DNA of 64,000 nucleotides from Nitrosarchaeum sp. (GCF_025699065.1 NZ_JAILWF010000004.1:121164-185163); one strand, 5' to 3'; numbered from the stretch's first letter, positions 19,901 through 29,130 are shown. The notes: generated from the letters alone by a model not told the origin. Translations and numbers: made by a program.

Positions 19901-19920
19901 AGAGTAGAAACATAGGTGTG
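19901..19920 (+). repeat. ORB-like repeat 4 overlapping the orc1/cdc6 start region
   Basis: It reads AGAGTAGAAACATAGGTGTG, identical to repeat 3 at 18 of 20 positions and in opposite orientation. It ends at the orc1/cdc6 start region, so Orc1 binding here could also repress its own gene. Confidence 0.55.
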
Positions 19921-19925
19921 TGAGT

Positions 19926-21128
19926 ATGTCCGATCCAATTGATAGATTACTTGATGCAGCTGAATCTGGAAAATCAATTATAAAAAACAGGGATATTCTT
20001 CATTTTACATATATTCCAAATACAATTCAACATAGAAATTCTGAACAAGAACAAGTTACTCAATCACTACTACCAATTCTTAAACATTCAAGGCCATCTA
20101 ACTTACTAGTTTATGGTAAACCAGGTACTGGAAAGACACTTGTAGTTAAAAAAGTATTAAATAAAATTCAAGAGAGAGTAGAAAAATCAAAATTTCCAAT
20201 AAAACTCATTTATGCTAACTCCAAAGAAGAGACCACGCTTTATGGTTTGTTAGTAAGTTTTGGAAGGCAGTTGGGTATGAGTGATAAAGAACTACCTGGA
20301 ACTGGCCTAGCAATTAGTGAAGTTTTCAAAAGAATTCTAAATAATATTGATGAATTTAAAATAAATGTTATTTTTGTTATAGATGAAATTGACTATCTAG
20401 CCCAACTTGTCTCAAAAACAGGCAAAGATATCTTATATCAACTTACTAGAGCAAACGAACGTCTAAAACAAGGCTCTTTAACTTTGGTAGGAATTTCAAA
20501 TGACCTTACATTTAAGGAAAAACTTGATCCTAGAGTAATCAGCAGTTTAGGTGAAGAAGAGGTAGTTTTTACAAACTACAATGTAGAACAAATTAAAAAA
20601 ATATTAGAAGAACGTATTAACGAGGCGTTTATCTCTAATTCAGTAGAAGATCCAGCACTAAATCTTTGTGCAGCCTTGGCAGGTGGTGAACATGGAGATG
20701 CTAGAAGGGCAATTGATCTTATTCGTGTTGCAGGTGAAATCGCTGAAAGGCAACAATCAGAAAAGGTTTCCCAAGATCATGTTAGGGAGGCATCACTAAA
20801 AATTGAAGAAAATAAAGAAGAAACATCTCTAAAATCATACCCACTCCATGAAAAACTTGTAATCCTAGCAATTATGAAGGCCGGAGGTTCATCAACTGGT
20901 GAGATTTATTCATCTTACAAAGGACTTTGTAAAATAGTAGGAAGAGACGAACTAACACAAAGGCGAATTACTCAAATGCTTAGTGAAATTGAATTGTCTG
21001 GAATTATCTCAGGTAGATTAATTCATCAAGGAATACATGGAAGAACAAAAAAATACAAACTTACAATCTCATCGGAAATGATTAAAAAAACCTTCAAAGA
21101 TGATTTAACTTTGCAAGATATTGTTTAG
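19926..21128 (+). CDS. cdc6: Orc1/Cdc6 replication initiator
   Basis: This protein of about 400 residues is an AAA+ origin-binding ATPase. It has Walker A GKPGTGKT (about residue 63), Walker B FVIDEID (about 150), sensor 1 'LVGISNDL', sensor 2 'GGEHGDARRAIDLIR' and a C-terminal winged helix ('LTQRRITQMLSEIELSGIISGR'). It recognises ORB repeats and loads MCM. I use the ATG at 19926; a GTG two codons upstream is also possible. The 3' end overlaps the convergent PolD small-subunit gene by 24 bp. The adjacent repeats make this the cognate initiator of the candidate origin. Confidence 0.95.
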   Translation: MSDPIDRLLDAAESGKSIIKNRDILHFTYIPNTIQHRNSEQEQVTQSLLPILKHSRPSNLLVYGKPGTGKTLVVKKVLNKIQERVEKSKFPIKLIYANSKEETTLYGLLVSFGRQLGMSDKELPGTGLAISEVFKRILNNIDEFKINVIFVIDEIDYLAQLVSKTGKDILYQLTRANERLKQGSLTLVGISNDLTFKEKLDPRVISSLGEEEVVFTNYNVEQIKKILEERINEAFISNSVEDPALNLCAALAGGEHGDARRAIDLIRVAGEIAERQQSEKVSQDHVREASLKIEENKEETSLKSYPLHEKLVILAIMKAGGSSTGEIYSSYKGLCKIVGRDELTQRRITQMLSEIELSGIISGRLIHQGIHGRTKKYKLTISSEMIKKTFKDDLTLQDIV

Positions 21129-22559
21129 AATATTTGAATTATAATTTTCATGATAGACTTTGAAAGTCTTCAAATTTACCATAAGTGCAATTCCTGGATT
21201 GGGGGTCATTCCAACACTTGCTTGAAACGGTGTTTGTTTTTGCCAAGAACCAGAATTTAATAAAAGAATTCCTTTGTACATATCCAATTCGGCCCTATGT
21301 ACATGTCCTACATGGAAGATATCTGGAATATCATCAATTACCATCAAATCTTCTCTTTCTGGGGCTATTGGGGTTTGACTACCATAAATTGGACTTAGAT
21401 GTCTTGCTCTTAGAAGATGCTTCATTACTTTAGTAGGTTTATCATAACTTAGACCAGGCGTAGTTTTTACAATATCATCTATACTTTGACCATGAAACAT
21501 CATTACCTTTACTCCATTTAGAGAAACCACAGCAGGATTTCCAACCATGAAAACATTCTCTCTTTCCCATAATCCTGAATTGTATTTTTTAGGAATTGCT
21601 GGTTGTGGTAATGCCCTACGACCAGGATCATGATTTCCTGGCATAATGAATATTTTTATATAATTAGGAATTTTACTTATGAGTTCTTCAACTTTTTTTA
21701 ACTGCTCTTCAATAGTCTGACAAACCAATTCTTTATCTTGATTTGGATAAATCCCAACACCATCTACTAAATCTCCACCAATTAACACAAAACGAATTTT
21801 TCTTGCTACTGAATCTGGACTGGATAACCAAGATACAAACTCTGTAAATTCTTCTTCCATGAAGTACTTACTACCAATATGTAGATCTGAAAGAAAAACA
21901 GCATATGTTTCAGTTTCAGACCTGTTTGAGGCTTGGTCAGGAACATCAGGCGAAATCAAATCTTTTATGATAAAACCAGCATTTTTACCAAAACCTATTC
22001 GAGCCATGATAAATTGGTCATTAAGTAATGAGCCTGCTGTTTTTTGTAATTCATTATCAAAAACTATTCCTTCAAACAAACCCGAAGGATCTTCTAAAAC
22101 CAATTTTGTTATGTTTCTCTCTACACTTCTACTAGTGACAAGACCACAAATATACATGTCATCATCAGTTTTTGCAGTCTTTACTGAAGCAATTGATTTT
22201 AACATCCTTGATTCAGGCCTATCTGAGATTATTCGTTTTAACTTGTTAAAACGGCTAGAAAACAACGTATTATACCCTTTTACTCCTTCCCCTGTAGTAA
22301 TTCTTAATGTTGGATCAAAGAGTATCTTATGATCATTTTGTAAAGTTTGATCGTCTTTAATTCCCAAATAAACTTCTAAATCATCTTGATTAATTTGATA
22401 TGATTTTTGTTTCGTTTTTTCACGAACAATCTCTTTAATTATTTTCTCTAATTTTTTTACATCTACATTTTCAAGAAACTTGAATGCATTTGGATGAATT
22501 TGGAACCCTTTATTCAAAGCATAATTCAAGGCAACTGATAGTTCTTTTTTCAATATCAA
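21105..22559 (-). CDS. polB: DNA polymerase D small subunit DP1 (3'-5' exonuclease)
   Basis: This 484-residue protein has an N-terminal helical region (1-100), an OB fold ('DDDMYICGLVTSRSV' area, about 130-210) and a C-terminal calcineurin-like phosphoesterase. The metal motifs are intact: 'FLSDLHIGS' (about 223), 'GGDLVDG' (about 262), 'MPGNHDPG' (about 304), 'MFHGQS' and 'HVGHVHRAEL'. This indicates active proofreading. It partners DP2 encoded at 13.5-16.8 kb. Its 3' end overlaps cdc6 by 24 bp, and its start is just before a divergent SpoIIM-like gene. Confidence 0.95.
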   Translation of the reverse strand: MILKKELSVALNYALNKGFQIHPNAFKFLENVDVKKLEKIIKEIVREKTKQKSYQINQDDLEVYLGIKDDQTLQNDHKILFDPTLRITTGEGVKGYNTLFSSRFNKLKRIISDRPESRMLKSIASVKTAKTDDDMYICGLVTSRSVERNITKLVLEDPSGLFEGIVFDNELQKTAGSLLNDQFIMARIGFGKNAGFIIKDLISPDVPDQASNRSETETYAVFLSDLHIGSKYFMEEEFTEFVSWLSSPDSVARKIRFVLIGGDLVDGVGIYPNQDKELVCQTIEEQLKKVEELISKIPNYIKIFIMPGNHDPGRRALPQPAIPKKYNSGLWERENVFMVGNPAVVSLNGVKVMMFHGQSIDDIVKTTPGLSYDKPTKVMKHLLRARHLSPIYGSQTPIAPEREDLMVIDDIPDIFHVGHVHRAELDMYKGILLLNSGSWQKQTPFQASVGMTPNPGIALMVNLKTFKVYHENYNSNILNNILQS

Positions 22560-22631
22560 AGAATGTTTTCTGGTTTAATTAAATCTGCGCCCATACCTAA
22601 CCCTCAAATATCGATTACAATAAAAAATCAT

Positions 22632-23168
22632 ATGTCTAAGATTAGAATAATCATATTTTTTATATTTATGGGATTGTTCACAACTGCATATCAAATCGGT
22701 TCAATGTCTACAGTCAGCGACGAAGAGGCTACTGCATTTATGTCCGAATTTGAAAAATTAGTTAAAGATATCGATGCAATGGGAATCTTCCTTCATAACT
22801 CGACAATTTCATTACCAATGTTTATTCCTGGATTTGGAGTGATATGGGGATTATTTTCAGCTTGGTCAACTGGATTTGCTTTTTCAGCAATAGTTTCAAT
22901 CTCTCCAGAACTAGCAAAAGTTCCACCACTGGCAATTCTCTTTTTATCACCATTTGGCATAATGGAACTTACTGCCTATTCTTTAGCTACATCTAGAAGT
23001 TTCATATTGATTAAAGAAGTATATAGAAAATCTAACCTAATTCCATTTCTAAAACCTACTGTGATAGAAATAGGCATAGTGTTAGGACTACTATTGGCAG
23101 GTGGATATCTAGAGTATTATATGATTAAATTAGTTCAAGACGAATCCATCACACTTCCTGGATTTTAA
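22632..23168 (+). CDS. SpoIIM/DUF95-family integral membrane protein
   Basis: This protein of about 178 residues has roughly five hydrophobic segments. The diagnostic features are the 'FIPGFGVIWGLFSAWSTG' glycine-rich helix and 'LSPFGIMELTAYSLA', matching the 'PHGxxE' region of SpoIIM-like proteins. Function in archaea is unknown. The ORF can be extended to an ATG at 22563, but that is only 3 bp from the divergent polB start. The ATG at 22632 has an AAATAT element about 26 bp upstream, so I prefer it. Confidence 0.7.
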   Translation: MSKIRIIIFFIFMGLFTTAYQIGSMSTVSDEEATAFMSEFEKLVKDIDAMGIFLHNSTISLPMFIPGFGVIWGLFSAWSTGFAFSAIVSISPELAKVPPLAILFLSPFGIMELTAYSLATSRSFILIKEVYRKSNLIPFLKPTVIEIGIVLGLLLAGGYLEYYMIKLVQDESITLPGF

Positions 23169-23251
23169 TTTGAAAAAACCTATTGATTTATCTAATCAGC
23201 TTAAAATAATTTAGTAGCAAATTATAAACCGAATTAGAAGAGAAATATAAC

Positions 23252-24118
23252 ATGAATACTATAATTCTTGGATTTTTAGTGTTATTGGCTTTTTCTGGAT
23301 TTGCTTTTACTAACTCATTTGCAATTTCACCAAATAGTGCTTTTACTTTGGAAGGATCAGGATATGCAGTTACAGAAAATACAATTAAAACCTCTGAAAT
23401 AGATTTAGCAATTTCTACCCAGAAACAAACTGGAAGTAGTATTGCATCATCAGTTGAAGATGGATTCATTACTTTGGATGATGAAGACTTTCTAACTACA
23501 GAATTAAAGGCAACAATGCTACGTGAAGGTAAATACATTAGAATTAACGGAGTTATTGATAGTGATGTTGGCAGCCAAGCATCTGTTAGTTTTTTTGGGA
23601 AACTAATTGAAGAAAGTAAAAATGCTTCAATCTATGGTTTTACTGGAAGAATAACAATTAATGATGATAATTATAAAATAATCTACACTGCAAAACTATC
23701 AGAACTTTCAAAAATTAAATCAACACCCACAGAATCAAAAACAGATAAAAAACTTATAATCCATATCCTTAAAGATTCAAGTAAACAAGGGGCAGGTTCA
23801 ACCATTGGTTCTGTAGATGCATCAAAATTTAGACATTTTTCACAAGATAAAATTTCAGTTGCCCCAAAGACAACAATCACTTTTGTAAATGATGATAATG
23901 TATCACACAGTATTCTTAGTGGAAAATTAACTGGTGATCGTTATGAACAATTTATTGCTGATGGGCGAATCTCAACTGGTGTGATTTTACCTAATCAATC
24001 AATTGACATTACACTTAATGATATAGGATTTTACAGATTATATGATCCAAATTATCCATGGATGGATATTACAGCATATGTATTTCCAAATGTGCAAAGT
24101 AATGTAATTTTAAAATAA
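23252..24118 (+). CDS. Secreted protein with C-terminal cupredoxin-like domain lacking copper ligands
   Basis: This 288-residue protein has a signal peptide (about residues 1-24). An N-terminal beta-rich domain (about 30-155) and a linker precede a C-terminal cupredoxin-like fold: 'ISVAPKTTITFVNDDNVSHSI' and 'GFYRLYDPNYPWMDITAYV'. In related copper proteins the last motif holds Cys, His and Met ligands. Here the His in 'VSHS' and a Met remain, but the Cys and second His are absent, so type 1 copper binding is doubtful. Nitrososphaerota carry many plastocyanin-like proteins; this looks like a degenerate or structural member. Confidence 0.65.
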   Translation: MNTIILGFLVLLAFSGFAFTNSFAISPNSAFTLEGSGYAVTENTIKTSEIDLAISTQKQTGSSIASSVEDGFITLDDEDFLTTELKATMLREGKYIRINGVIDSDVGSQASVSFFGKLIEESKNASIYGFTGRITINDDNYKIIYTAKLSELSKIKSTPTESKTDKKLIIHILKDSSKQGAGSTIGSVDASKFRHFSQDKISVAPKTTITFVNDDNVSHSILSGKLTGDRYEQFIADGRISTGVILPNQSIDITLNDIGFYRLYDPNYPWMDITAYVFPNVQSNVILK

Positions 24119-24133
24119 TTTAAATTATAAAAA

Positions 24134-24850
24134 TTAATTTTTCCACTGCCATTTGTAATTCATATAGGAATCCAAAACAAACTGATTGAAAACCATTACA
24201 GATAAATCTGAAAACTCTTTCTCTTCCAAATCCTTCACAGTTCCAACAAAACTAGTCTCATTTTCAGTGGTAAGCGCTTCAAAAACATGAACTTTCATGT
24301 TTTCGGTATTAAATCCATTATTTTTTAGATATTTTGCAATCTCTGATGGCATAAAATGTTTGTCGGGTTGTTTAGGCCATGGTCTAGGAACTAAAACCAC
24401 ATTATATCCATCAATTAATGCTTTTTGCAATTCAAGTTTCTTTTCTTCAATTGAAGTTGTTACGTGCATTGTAATTACTTTGGATTTATCCAACGGAACT
24501 TTTGCTTTTGATGCTGCAACTTGAATTGAACTAATACCTGGAATTATTTCTACATCTCCAAAAATCTCAATTAGTCTATCTACGACCTCAGACTCTGAAA
24601 AATTAACATCACCTGTAAATGGAATTACTAATGAACGATTTCCTAACACTGAATGAATTTTTTGATATGATTCTTCTTGATTGTTCATAGTAATTTCATA
24701 AATCTCTTTATCTACAATCAAATCTTCAATTGTTTTCAATGTGTATTTGTATCCAATAATTATGTCACAATTCTGTATGATTTCTTTTACAATTCCAGTT
24801 ACATATTTTGGCGAACCTGGACCTACACCTACAGCATAAATTTTTCCCAA
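24134..24850 (-). CDS. cbiE: Cobalt-precorrin-7 C5-methyltransferase (CbiE-like)
   Basis: This is an SAM-dependent tetrapyrrole methyltransferase of about 238 residues in cobalamin synthesis. The N-terminal 'KIYAVGVGPGSPKYVT' and 'IIPGISSIQVAASK' motifs are characteristic, as is the 'VIPFTGDVNFSES' segment. I prefer a TTG at 24850, two bases after the upstream stop, because it places the conserved strand right after the start; the frame also opens from a TTG at 24892 inside the upstream gene. It has no other cob genes around it, which is common for scattered cobalamin genes in this phylum. Confidence 0.8.
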   Translation of the reverse strand: MGKIYAVGVGPGSPKYVTGIVKEIIQNCDIIIGYKYTLKTIEDLIVDKEIYEITMNNQEESYQKIHSVLGNRSLVIPFTGDVNFSESEVVDRLIEIFGDVEIIPGISSIQVAASKAKVPLDKSKVITMHVTTSIEEKKLELQKALIDGYNVVLVPRPWPKQPDKHFMPSEIAKYLKNNGFNTENMKVHVFEALTTENETSFVGTVKDLEEKEFSDLSVMVFNQFVLDSYMNYKWQWKN

Positions 24851-24851
24851 T

Positions 24852-25343
24852 TTACTTTGTAAATTTCTGCCTGTCTTTAATATATTGCACAAAAGGTTCC
24901 CAATCTACTTTCATGTATTTTGTAGGCTCTTTCACTGGATATTTTACCCAATCCTGCGCAATTGAATATTGATATTTTTGTTGTTTTCCATCTTTTTTAT
25001 ATTCTAAAAGTAAGATACTTCCCCACTCCTTTTCTTCATGTGAGATATTCAAAATATCATCAAAAGATATTTGGATATTTTTTTTATTTTTTATATCTTC
25101 TATTAAATTACTTTCGTTATATCCATCATGACGAATCATTGTATTTTTTGATTTTAAAAAACTAATTACCTGTCTTTGTCTAATTGCTTGCCACCATCTC
25201 ATTTTTGCCTCTGTTTTGTGAACAAACATCAGATGCTTATCCGTTAATACTAGCATTCCTTCTTTTCCACCAATTGAAAAGAAATTCTTTGACTCTCTCC
25301 ATACCGAAACTAAATGTGCTTGAATTTTTTCATCTGATTGCAT
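24852..25343 (-). CDS. Hypothetical protein with PH/GRAM-like N-terminal domain
   Basis: This 163-residue protein has 'KEGMLVLTDKHLMFVHKT' near the N-terminus, resembling the strand pair of bacterial PH or GRAM domains. A central 'IQISFDDILNISHEEKEWGSILLLEYK' continues the PH-like pattern. The C-terminus is charged with aromatic residues. It may bind membranes or proteins. It immediately precedes cbiE on the same strand; cobalamin function is not implied. Confidence 0.6.
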   Translation of the reverse strand: MQSDEKIQAHLVSVWRESKNFFSIGGKEGMLVLTDKHLMFVHKTEAKMRWWQAIRQRQVISFLKSKNTMIRHDGYNESNLIEDIKNKKNIQISFDDILNISHEEKEWGSILLLEYKKDGKQQKYQYSIAQDWVKYPVKEPTKYMKVDWEPFVQYIKDRQKFTK

Positions 25344-25416
25344 AATGCTTAATTTATTTGACTTTGTTAAAAACTAATACAATTAGCTTTTATGTAAGAT
25401 ATTCTGAAATGGCTTA

Positions 25417-26952
25417 TTGAAAAATTTTTTAATTATAATTTTATTATCATTGTTTTTAATTAATTTTGGAAATCAATCATTTGCACAATCTGATGATAAA
25501 TTAGTAATTTTACATACGAACCTTGGTAATATTGTAATTGAATTATTCCCAAATGATGCTCCTAACCATGTTCAGAATTTTATTAAATTAGCAGAAGATG
25601 GATTTTATGATGGAATTATTTTTCATAGAATAATTCCAGGATTTATGATTCAGGGTGGTGATCCAAACACAAAAGGTGGAGATCAAAGCACTTGGGGAAC
25701 TGGAGGACCAGGATATTCTGTAAATGCCGAATTTAATACAATTAAACATAATCGTGGAATTGTTTCTATGGCCAGAGCACAAGATCCAAACAGTGCAGGC
25801 TCACAATTTTTTATAGTTCATAAAGATTCAAATCATTTAGATCAACAATATACCATCTTTGGTAGAATTGTAACTGAGGAGAGCTTTGCAACACTTGACA
25901 AGATTGCATCAGTAAAAACTTCAGGTACACTTCCTGTAGACGTTGAACTGGTAAAAATTACAAAAGCTGAAGTTGTCAATCGTTCCGATGTAAGTAATTT
26001 ACTTAAATTATCAGAACCTGAAAGAGTTACCACCACAATTACATCGTCATCGGGTTTTCAACGATATGAAGATAAGGCATTAGATATTGAATTTGATGCA
26101 CCTGAAGGTTGGATATTACAACAACCAGAAAAAACTAATGAAAATTCTCCAGACGTAGTTGCTATAGGGCCCACAATCGGACCTATTACACCATACATTT
26201 CTTTAACTATTTCTGATGCCAGAGGAAAAAACCTTGATGAAATAATGCAAGAAAAAAATATTTCAATAAAAAACATAATTGACTCAGGAATTAATTTGGA
26301 AATTATATCTCAAAACAAATTAACAATTAATGAAAAACAAGCATATGTTATTGACGCAATACAATCATTTGAAAATAATGGAACATCCTTTAGTGCACAA
26401 TTTAGAGAGATCACTATTTCAACTCCACAAAAATTTTATATTTTCACATATGCTAATGTAGCAGAAAATTTTAATGATCATGTTTCTAAATTTGAAAAAT
26501 CGATCAATTCTTTTAAAATAATATCAGAACCAATTAAAGAAATAAAATCTGCATCAGCTTCTGTAGAGACAGACGAAAAGGGTGGTGGGTGTTTAATTGC
26601 TACAGCAGCATATGGCTCAGAATTAGCTCCTCAAATTCAACAACTAAGAGAAATAAGAGATAATACTATTCTTTCAACTCAATCTGGAACTACATTTATG
26701 ACTGGATTTAACCAATTTTATTATTCTTTCAGTCCTATTGTAGCAGATCTGGAAAGAGAAAATCCTGTATTCAAAGAGGCAGTTAAATTGGCTATTACTC
26801 CAATGTTATCAACTCTTTCAATTATGACATTAGCTGAAGATGGTTCTGAAATCGAAGTGTTAGGATTAGGACTTTCTGTACTTGCATTAAATTTTGGAAT
26901 GTATTTTGTAATACCCACAATCGCAATTATTAAAATTAAAAATAAATTCTGA
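25417..26952 (+). CDS. Secreted cyclophilin-type peptidyl-prolyl isomerase with CFI-box C-terminal region
   Basis: This 511-residue protein starts with a signal peptide (about 1-24). A complete cyclophilin domain follows (about 28-190: 'FHRIIPGFMIQGGDP', 'GSQFFIVHKD', 'LDQQYTIFGRI'). A middle beta-rich domain (about 205-370) resembles a lipoprotein-like sensor. The C-terminus has the 'GGGCLIATAAYGSE' CFI box, a long amphipathic segment and a final hydrophobic helix. It probably folds proteins outside the cell while anchored. Start is TTG at 25417, giving a normal signal peptide. The multidomain fusion is unusual for a cyclophilin. Confidence 0.85.
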   Translation: MKNFLIIILLSLFLINFGNQSFAQSDDKLVILHTNLGNIVIELFPNDAPNHVQNFIKLAEDGFYDGIIFHRIIPGFMIQGGDPNTKGGDQSTWGTGGPGYSVNAEFNTIKHNRGIVSMARAQDPNSAGSQFFIVHKDSNHLDQQYTIFGRIVTEESFATLDKIASVKTSGTLPVDVELVKITKAEVVNRSDVSNLLKLSEPERVTTTITSSSGFQRYEDKALDIEFDAPEGWILQQPEKTNENSPDVVAIGPTIGPITPYISLTISDARGKNLDEIMQEKNISIKNIIDSGINLEIISQNKLTINEKQAYVIDAIQSFENNGTSFSAQFREITISTPQKFYIFTYANVAENFNDHVSKFEKSINSFKIISEPIKEIKSASASVETDEKGGGCLIATAAYGSELAPQIQQLREIRDNTILSTQSGTTFMTGFNQFYYSFSPIVADLERENPVFKEAVKLAITPMLSTLSIMTLAEDGSEIEVLGLGLSVLALNFGMYFVIPTIAIIKIKNKF

Positions 26953-27026
26953 TTATAAAATTTAATTTCTATAAAAAATTATAATTTTTTCTACTAAACA
27001 TCATCAAAAATTGGGGCATTCTCTTT

Positions 27027-28385
27027 TTACCAAACATCATCTACTTCATCAAGAACCTTGTATTCTTTTTCTGTTTCACGTTTCAAAAGTTTTAATCTTG
27101 AAATATCCCTATCATAAAATAAGTCTATTATCCAATCTAAAAAAATTCTAACTTTTTTATCAGGCGATGGAATTTTTGATAGATAGACATTTCTCCAAAT
27201 AAGCCAAGCTAAAAATCCCGAAATATTCATGCCTAGAAACGTTGCAATACCAGTTCTTTTTCCAATTATTGCCATTTGTCCTTTTGAATGATAAACAAAT
27301 TTTTCTTTCTCTGAATTTTTGATTAATGCATTTAGATTATGAGCGGCAATCTTAGCTTGTGCTTCGGCAATCTGTGCAGTAGGAGCAAATGGTCTATTTG
27401 TTTGTGGATCCATAAATAATGCACAATCTCCAATTGCAAAAACTCCTGGAAATTCTGAAACTTCAAGAAAATCATTTACAATAATTTTCCCCTTATCTGT
27501 TTTGAACATTGATCTTTTTATTGTATTGACAGGTGTAACACCTGCAGTCCAAATCAATGTTTTAGTTCTAATTCCACTAATCTTTGATTCATTTACCGAG
27601 TCTTTTGGGTTTTCATCTAATGATTTTATAGAGACCTCTGTTCCATCAAAACTTGTTACTGCTGTACGAAGTCGAATATCGATTCCCCTTTGAATCATTT
27701 TTTCTTTTGCAAAATCTGCTAATTTTTCATTAAAGCCGGGAAGAATCATTGGAAGAGCTTCTAAAACTATAACACGAATATCGTCTTTGTGAATTGTAGG
27801 GTAATGCTTTCGTGCATCTAATAATAAATCTAATAATTCTCCAGCAGTTTCAATTCCAGCAAATCCTCCTCCTACAATCACAAATGTTAAAAGACTATCA
27901 CGAAGAATAGTATCAGTTTCATTATCAGCTTGTTCAAGCATATCTACTACTCTGTTTCTTAAAACAACTGCATCATTAAGCGTCTTCATTGTATAGGCAT
28001 TTTTCTCAACATCTGCCATTCCAAAAAAATTGGTTTCACTACCTAATGCAACTACTAGATAATCATAATAAATTGAAACACCACGTTTTTCACCCGTGCC
28101 CCATAATGTTACAAGTTTTCCAAATGGATCTACATTTTTTATTCTGCCTTCATAAAATTTAGTTTTTTTACAAATTGCTCTAATAGGCATTACAATATGT
28201 CTTGTTTCAATAATGCCTGATGCTACCTGAGGCAACATTGGAGTAAATAATAAGAAATTATCCTCACTCACCATTACTAATTCAACTTCGGAATTGTTTT
28301 TGAAAAAAGACTCTAACTGTCTAGCACATTCTACTCCAGCAAATCCCCCTCCCAAAATTACTACTTTCTTCTTATTTTTAGCCAA
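27027..28385 (-). CDS. ndh: Type II NADH dehydrogenase-like FAD oxidoreductase
   Basis: This 452-residue flavoprotein has two Rossmann motifs: 'VVILGGGFAGVECARQL' (about residues 8-24) for FAD and 'VIVGGGFAGIETAGEL' (about 170) for NAD(P)H. It also has 'FAIGDCALF', 'FAPTAQIAEAQ' and an amphipathic C-terminal segment ('FLAWLIWRNVYL') that anchors NDH-2 to the membrane. It would pass electrons from NADH to quinone without pumping protons. It is transcribed alone and its start is only 76 bp from an ACT-domain gene of the same strand. Confidence 0.85.
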   Translation of the reverse strand: MAKNKKKVVILGGGFAGVECARQLESFFKNNSEVELVMVSEDNFLLFTPMLPQVASGIIETRHIVMPIRAICKKTKFYEGRIKNVDPFGKLVTLWGTGEKRGVSIYYDYLVVALGSETNFFGMADVEKNAYTMKTLNDAVVLRNRVVDMLEQADNETDTILRDSLLTFVIVGGGFAGIETAGELLDLLLDARKHYPTIHKDDIRVIVLEALPMILPGFNEKLADFAKEKMIQRGIDIRLRTAVTSFDGTEVSIKSLDENPKDSVNESKISGIRTKTLIWTAGVTPVNTIKRSMFKTDKGKIIVNDFLEVSEFPGVFAIGDCALFMDPQTNRPFAPTAQIAEAQAKIAAHNLNALIKNSEKEKFVYHSKGQMAIIGKRTGIATFLGMNISGFLAWLIWRNVYLSKIPSPDKKVRIFLDWIIDLFYDRDISRLKLLKRETEKEYKVLDEVDDVW

Positions 28386-28461
28386 TTACCCTATACCATA
28401 AAATTACTGAATATATCCTATGAGATCAAATATTCTGATATTTTATTACTATTTTTTGAAT

Positions 28462-29130
28462 TTATGAAATTTTGACTATGTCTGAGTGAAGTATCTCATA
28501 TGCCCTTGAGGCATCTTTTTCATTTAGGATTATTATTATGCTATCTTGACTGAAAAATGCATTTACAAGTTCTATTCCGTTATCATGTAAAATCTCTGCA
28601 ACATAAGATACTACATCTGATTGATTTTGATTATTTGGAATTGAAATTCTAATCTTTGCAAGACCCGTACTAAACATACTTTCATTATTTGGTACGTTTT
28701 CAAAAATTTGCCTTATGCTTTCTATGTCCTCTGTAAGGAATCTAAATGAATCAGACATCCTAAAAAATTCATAATTATTAGTAATTTTTGAGAATTTATC
28801 CAAGATTGACATTGTATCCATTTCAGCAAAATCTTTCATAGAAAATTTAATATCCATTATTCCATCTGTTAAAGAAAGCCTTGCATTCTTCAAAACACTC
28901 TCATCCCTGATATTTTCTTTAATTTCAAATGAATCAGCATATCGTTTTATGGCAACAACAATAGTATTGAGATTTACAGTACTGCCCAAAATTCTTTCAA
29001 TTTCAGGTTGAATCTTTACAGCTAATGCTGTATAGTTAATCAAATCCATTTTCATGCAATCATAAATTGAACGATTTCTAGTAATAATCTCCCTAACTAA
29101 TTCAGGTATAGACATACTTGAATTTCTCAT
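28462..29130 (-). CDS. ACT-domain-like protein, possible ligand-responsive regulator
   Basis: This 222-residue protein has an N-terminal helical section with winged-helix-like spacing ('VREIITRNRSIYDCMKMDLINYTALA') and 'VNLNTIVVAIKRYAD'. The C-terminal part ('AKIRISIPNNQNQSD', 'NGIELVNAFFSQDSIIIIL') has the beta-alpha pattern of an ACT domain. Ligand and targets are unknown. It is divergent from hsp20, with two perfect palindromes between them, so it could be the regulator that binds them or be co-regulated. That link is inference. Confidence 0.62.
   Translation of the reverse strand: MRNSSMSIPELVREIITRNRSIYDCMKMDLINYTALAVKIQPEIERILGSTVNLNTIVVAIKRYADSFEIKENIRDESVLKNARLSLTDGIMDIKFSMKDFAEMDTMSILDKFSKITNNYEFFRMSDSFRFLTEDIESIRQIFENVPNNESMFSTGLAKIRISIPNNQNQSDVVSYVAEILHDNGIELVNAFFSQDSIIIILNEKDASRAYEILHSDIVKIS

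Larger units (their letters stand above)
19444..19919. other. Candidate chromosomal replication origin (oriC) next to orc1/cdc6
   Basis: This 476-bp non-coding stretch lies immediately upstream of orc1/cdc6. It holds two direct 25-bp repeats (19604-19628 and 19666-19690, 23/25 identical) that resemble archaeal ORB elements, with a TGGAGTGGAAAT core and a GGGGT G-string. It also has an inverted pair of related repeats (19753-19776 minus, 19901-19920 plus, 18/20 identical). The inverted pair flanks a very AT-rich 124-bp tract that would serve as the unwinding element. Four GTTAAC palindromes (19498, 19514, 19648, 19735) also occur. The ORB assignment is inferred from resemblance. Confidence 0.75.

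Noticed and set aside
21859..22332. 157-codon plus-strand ORF antisense to polB
   Set aside because: Entirely inside the DP1 coding region and without domain signals.
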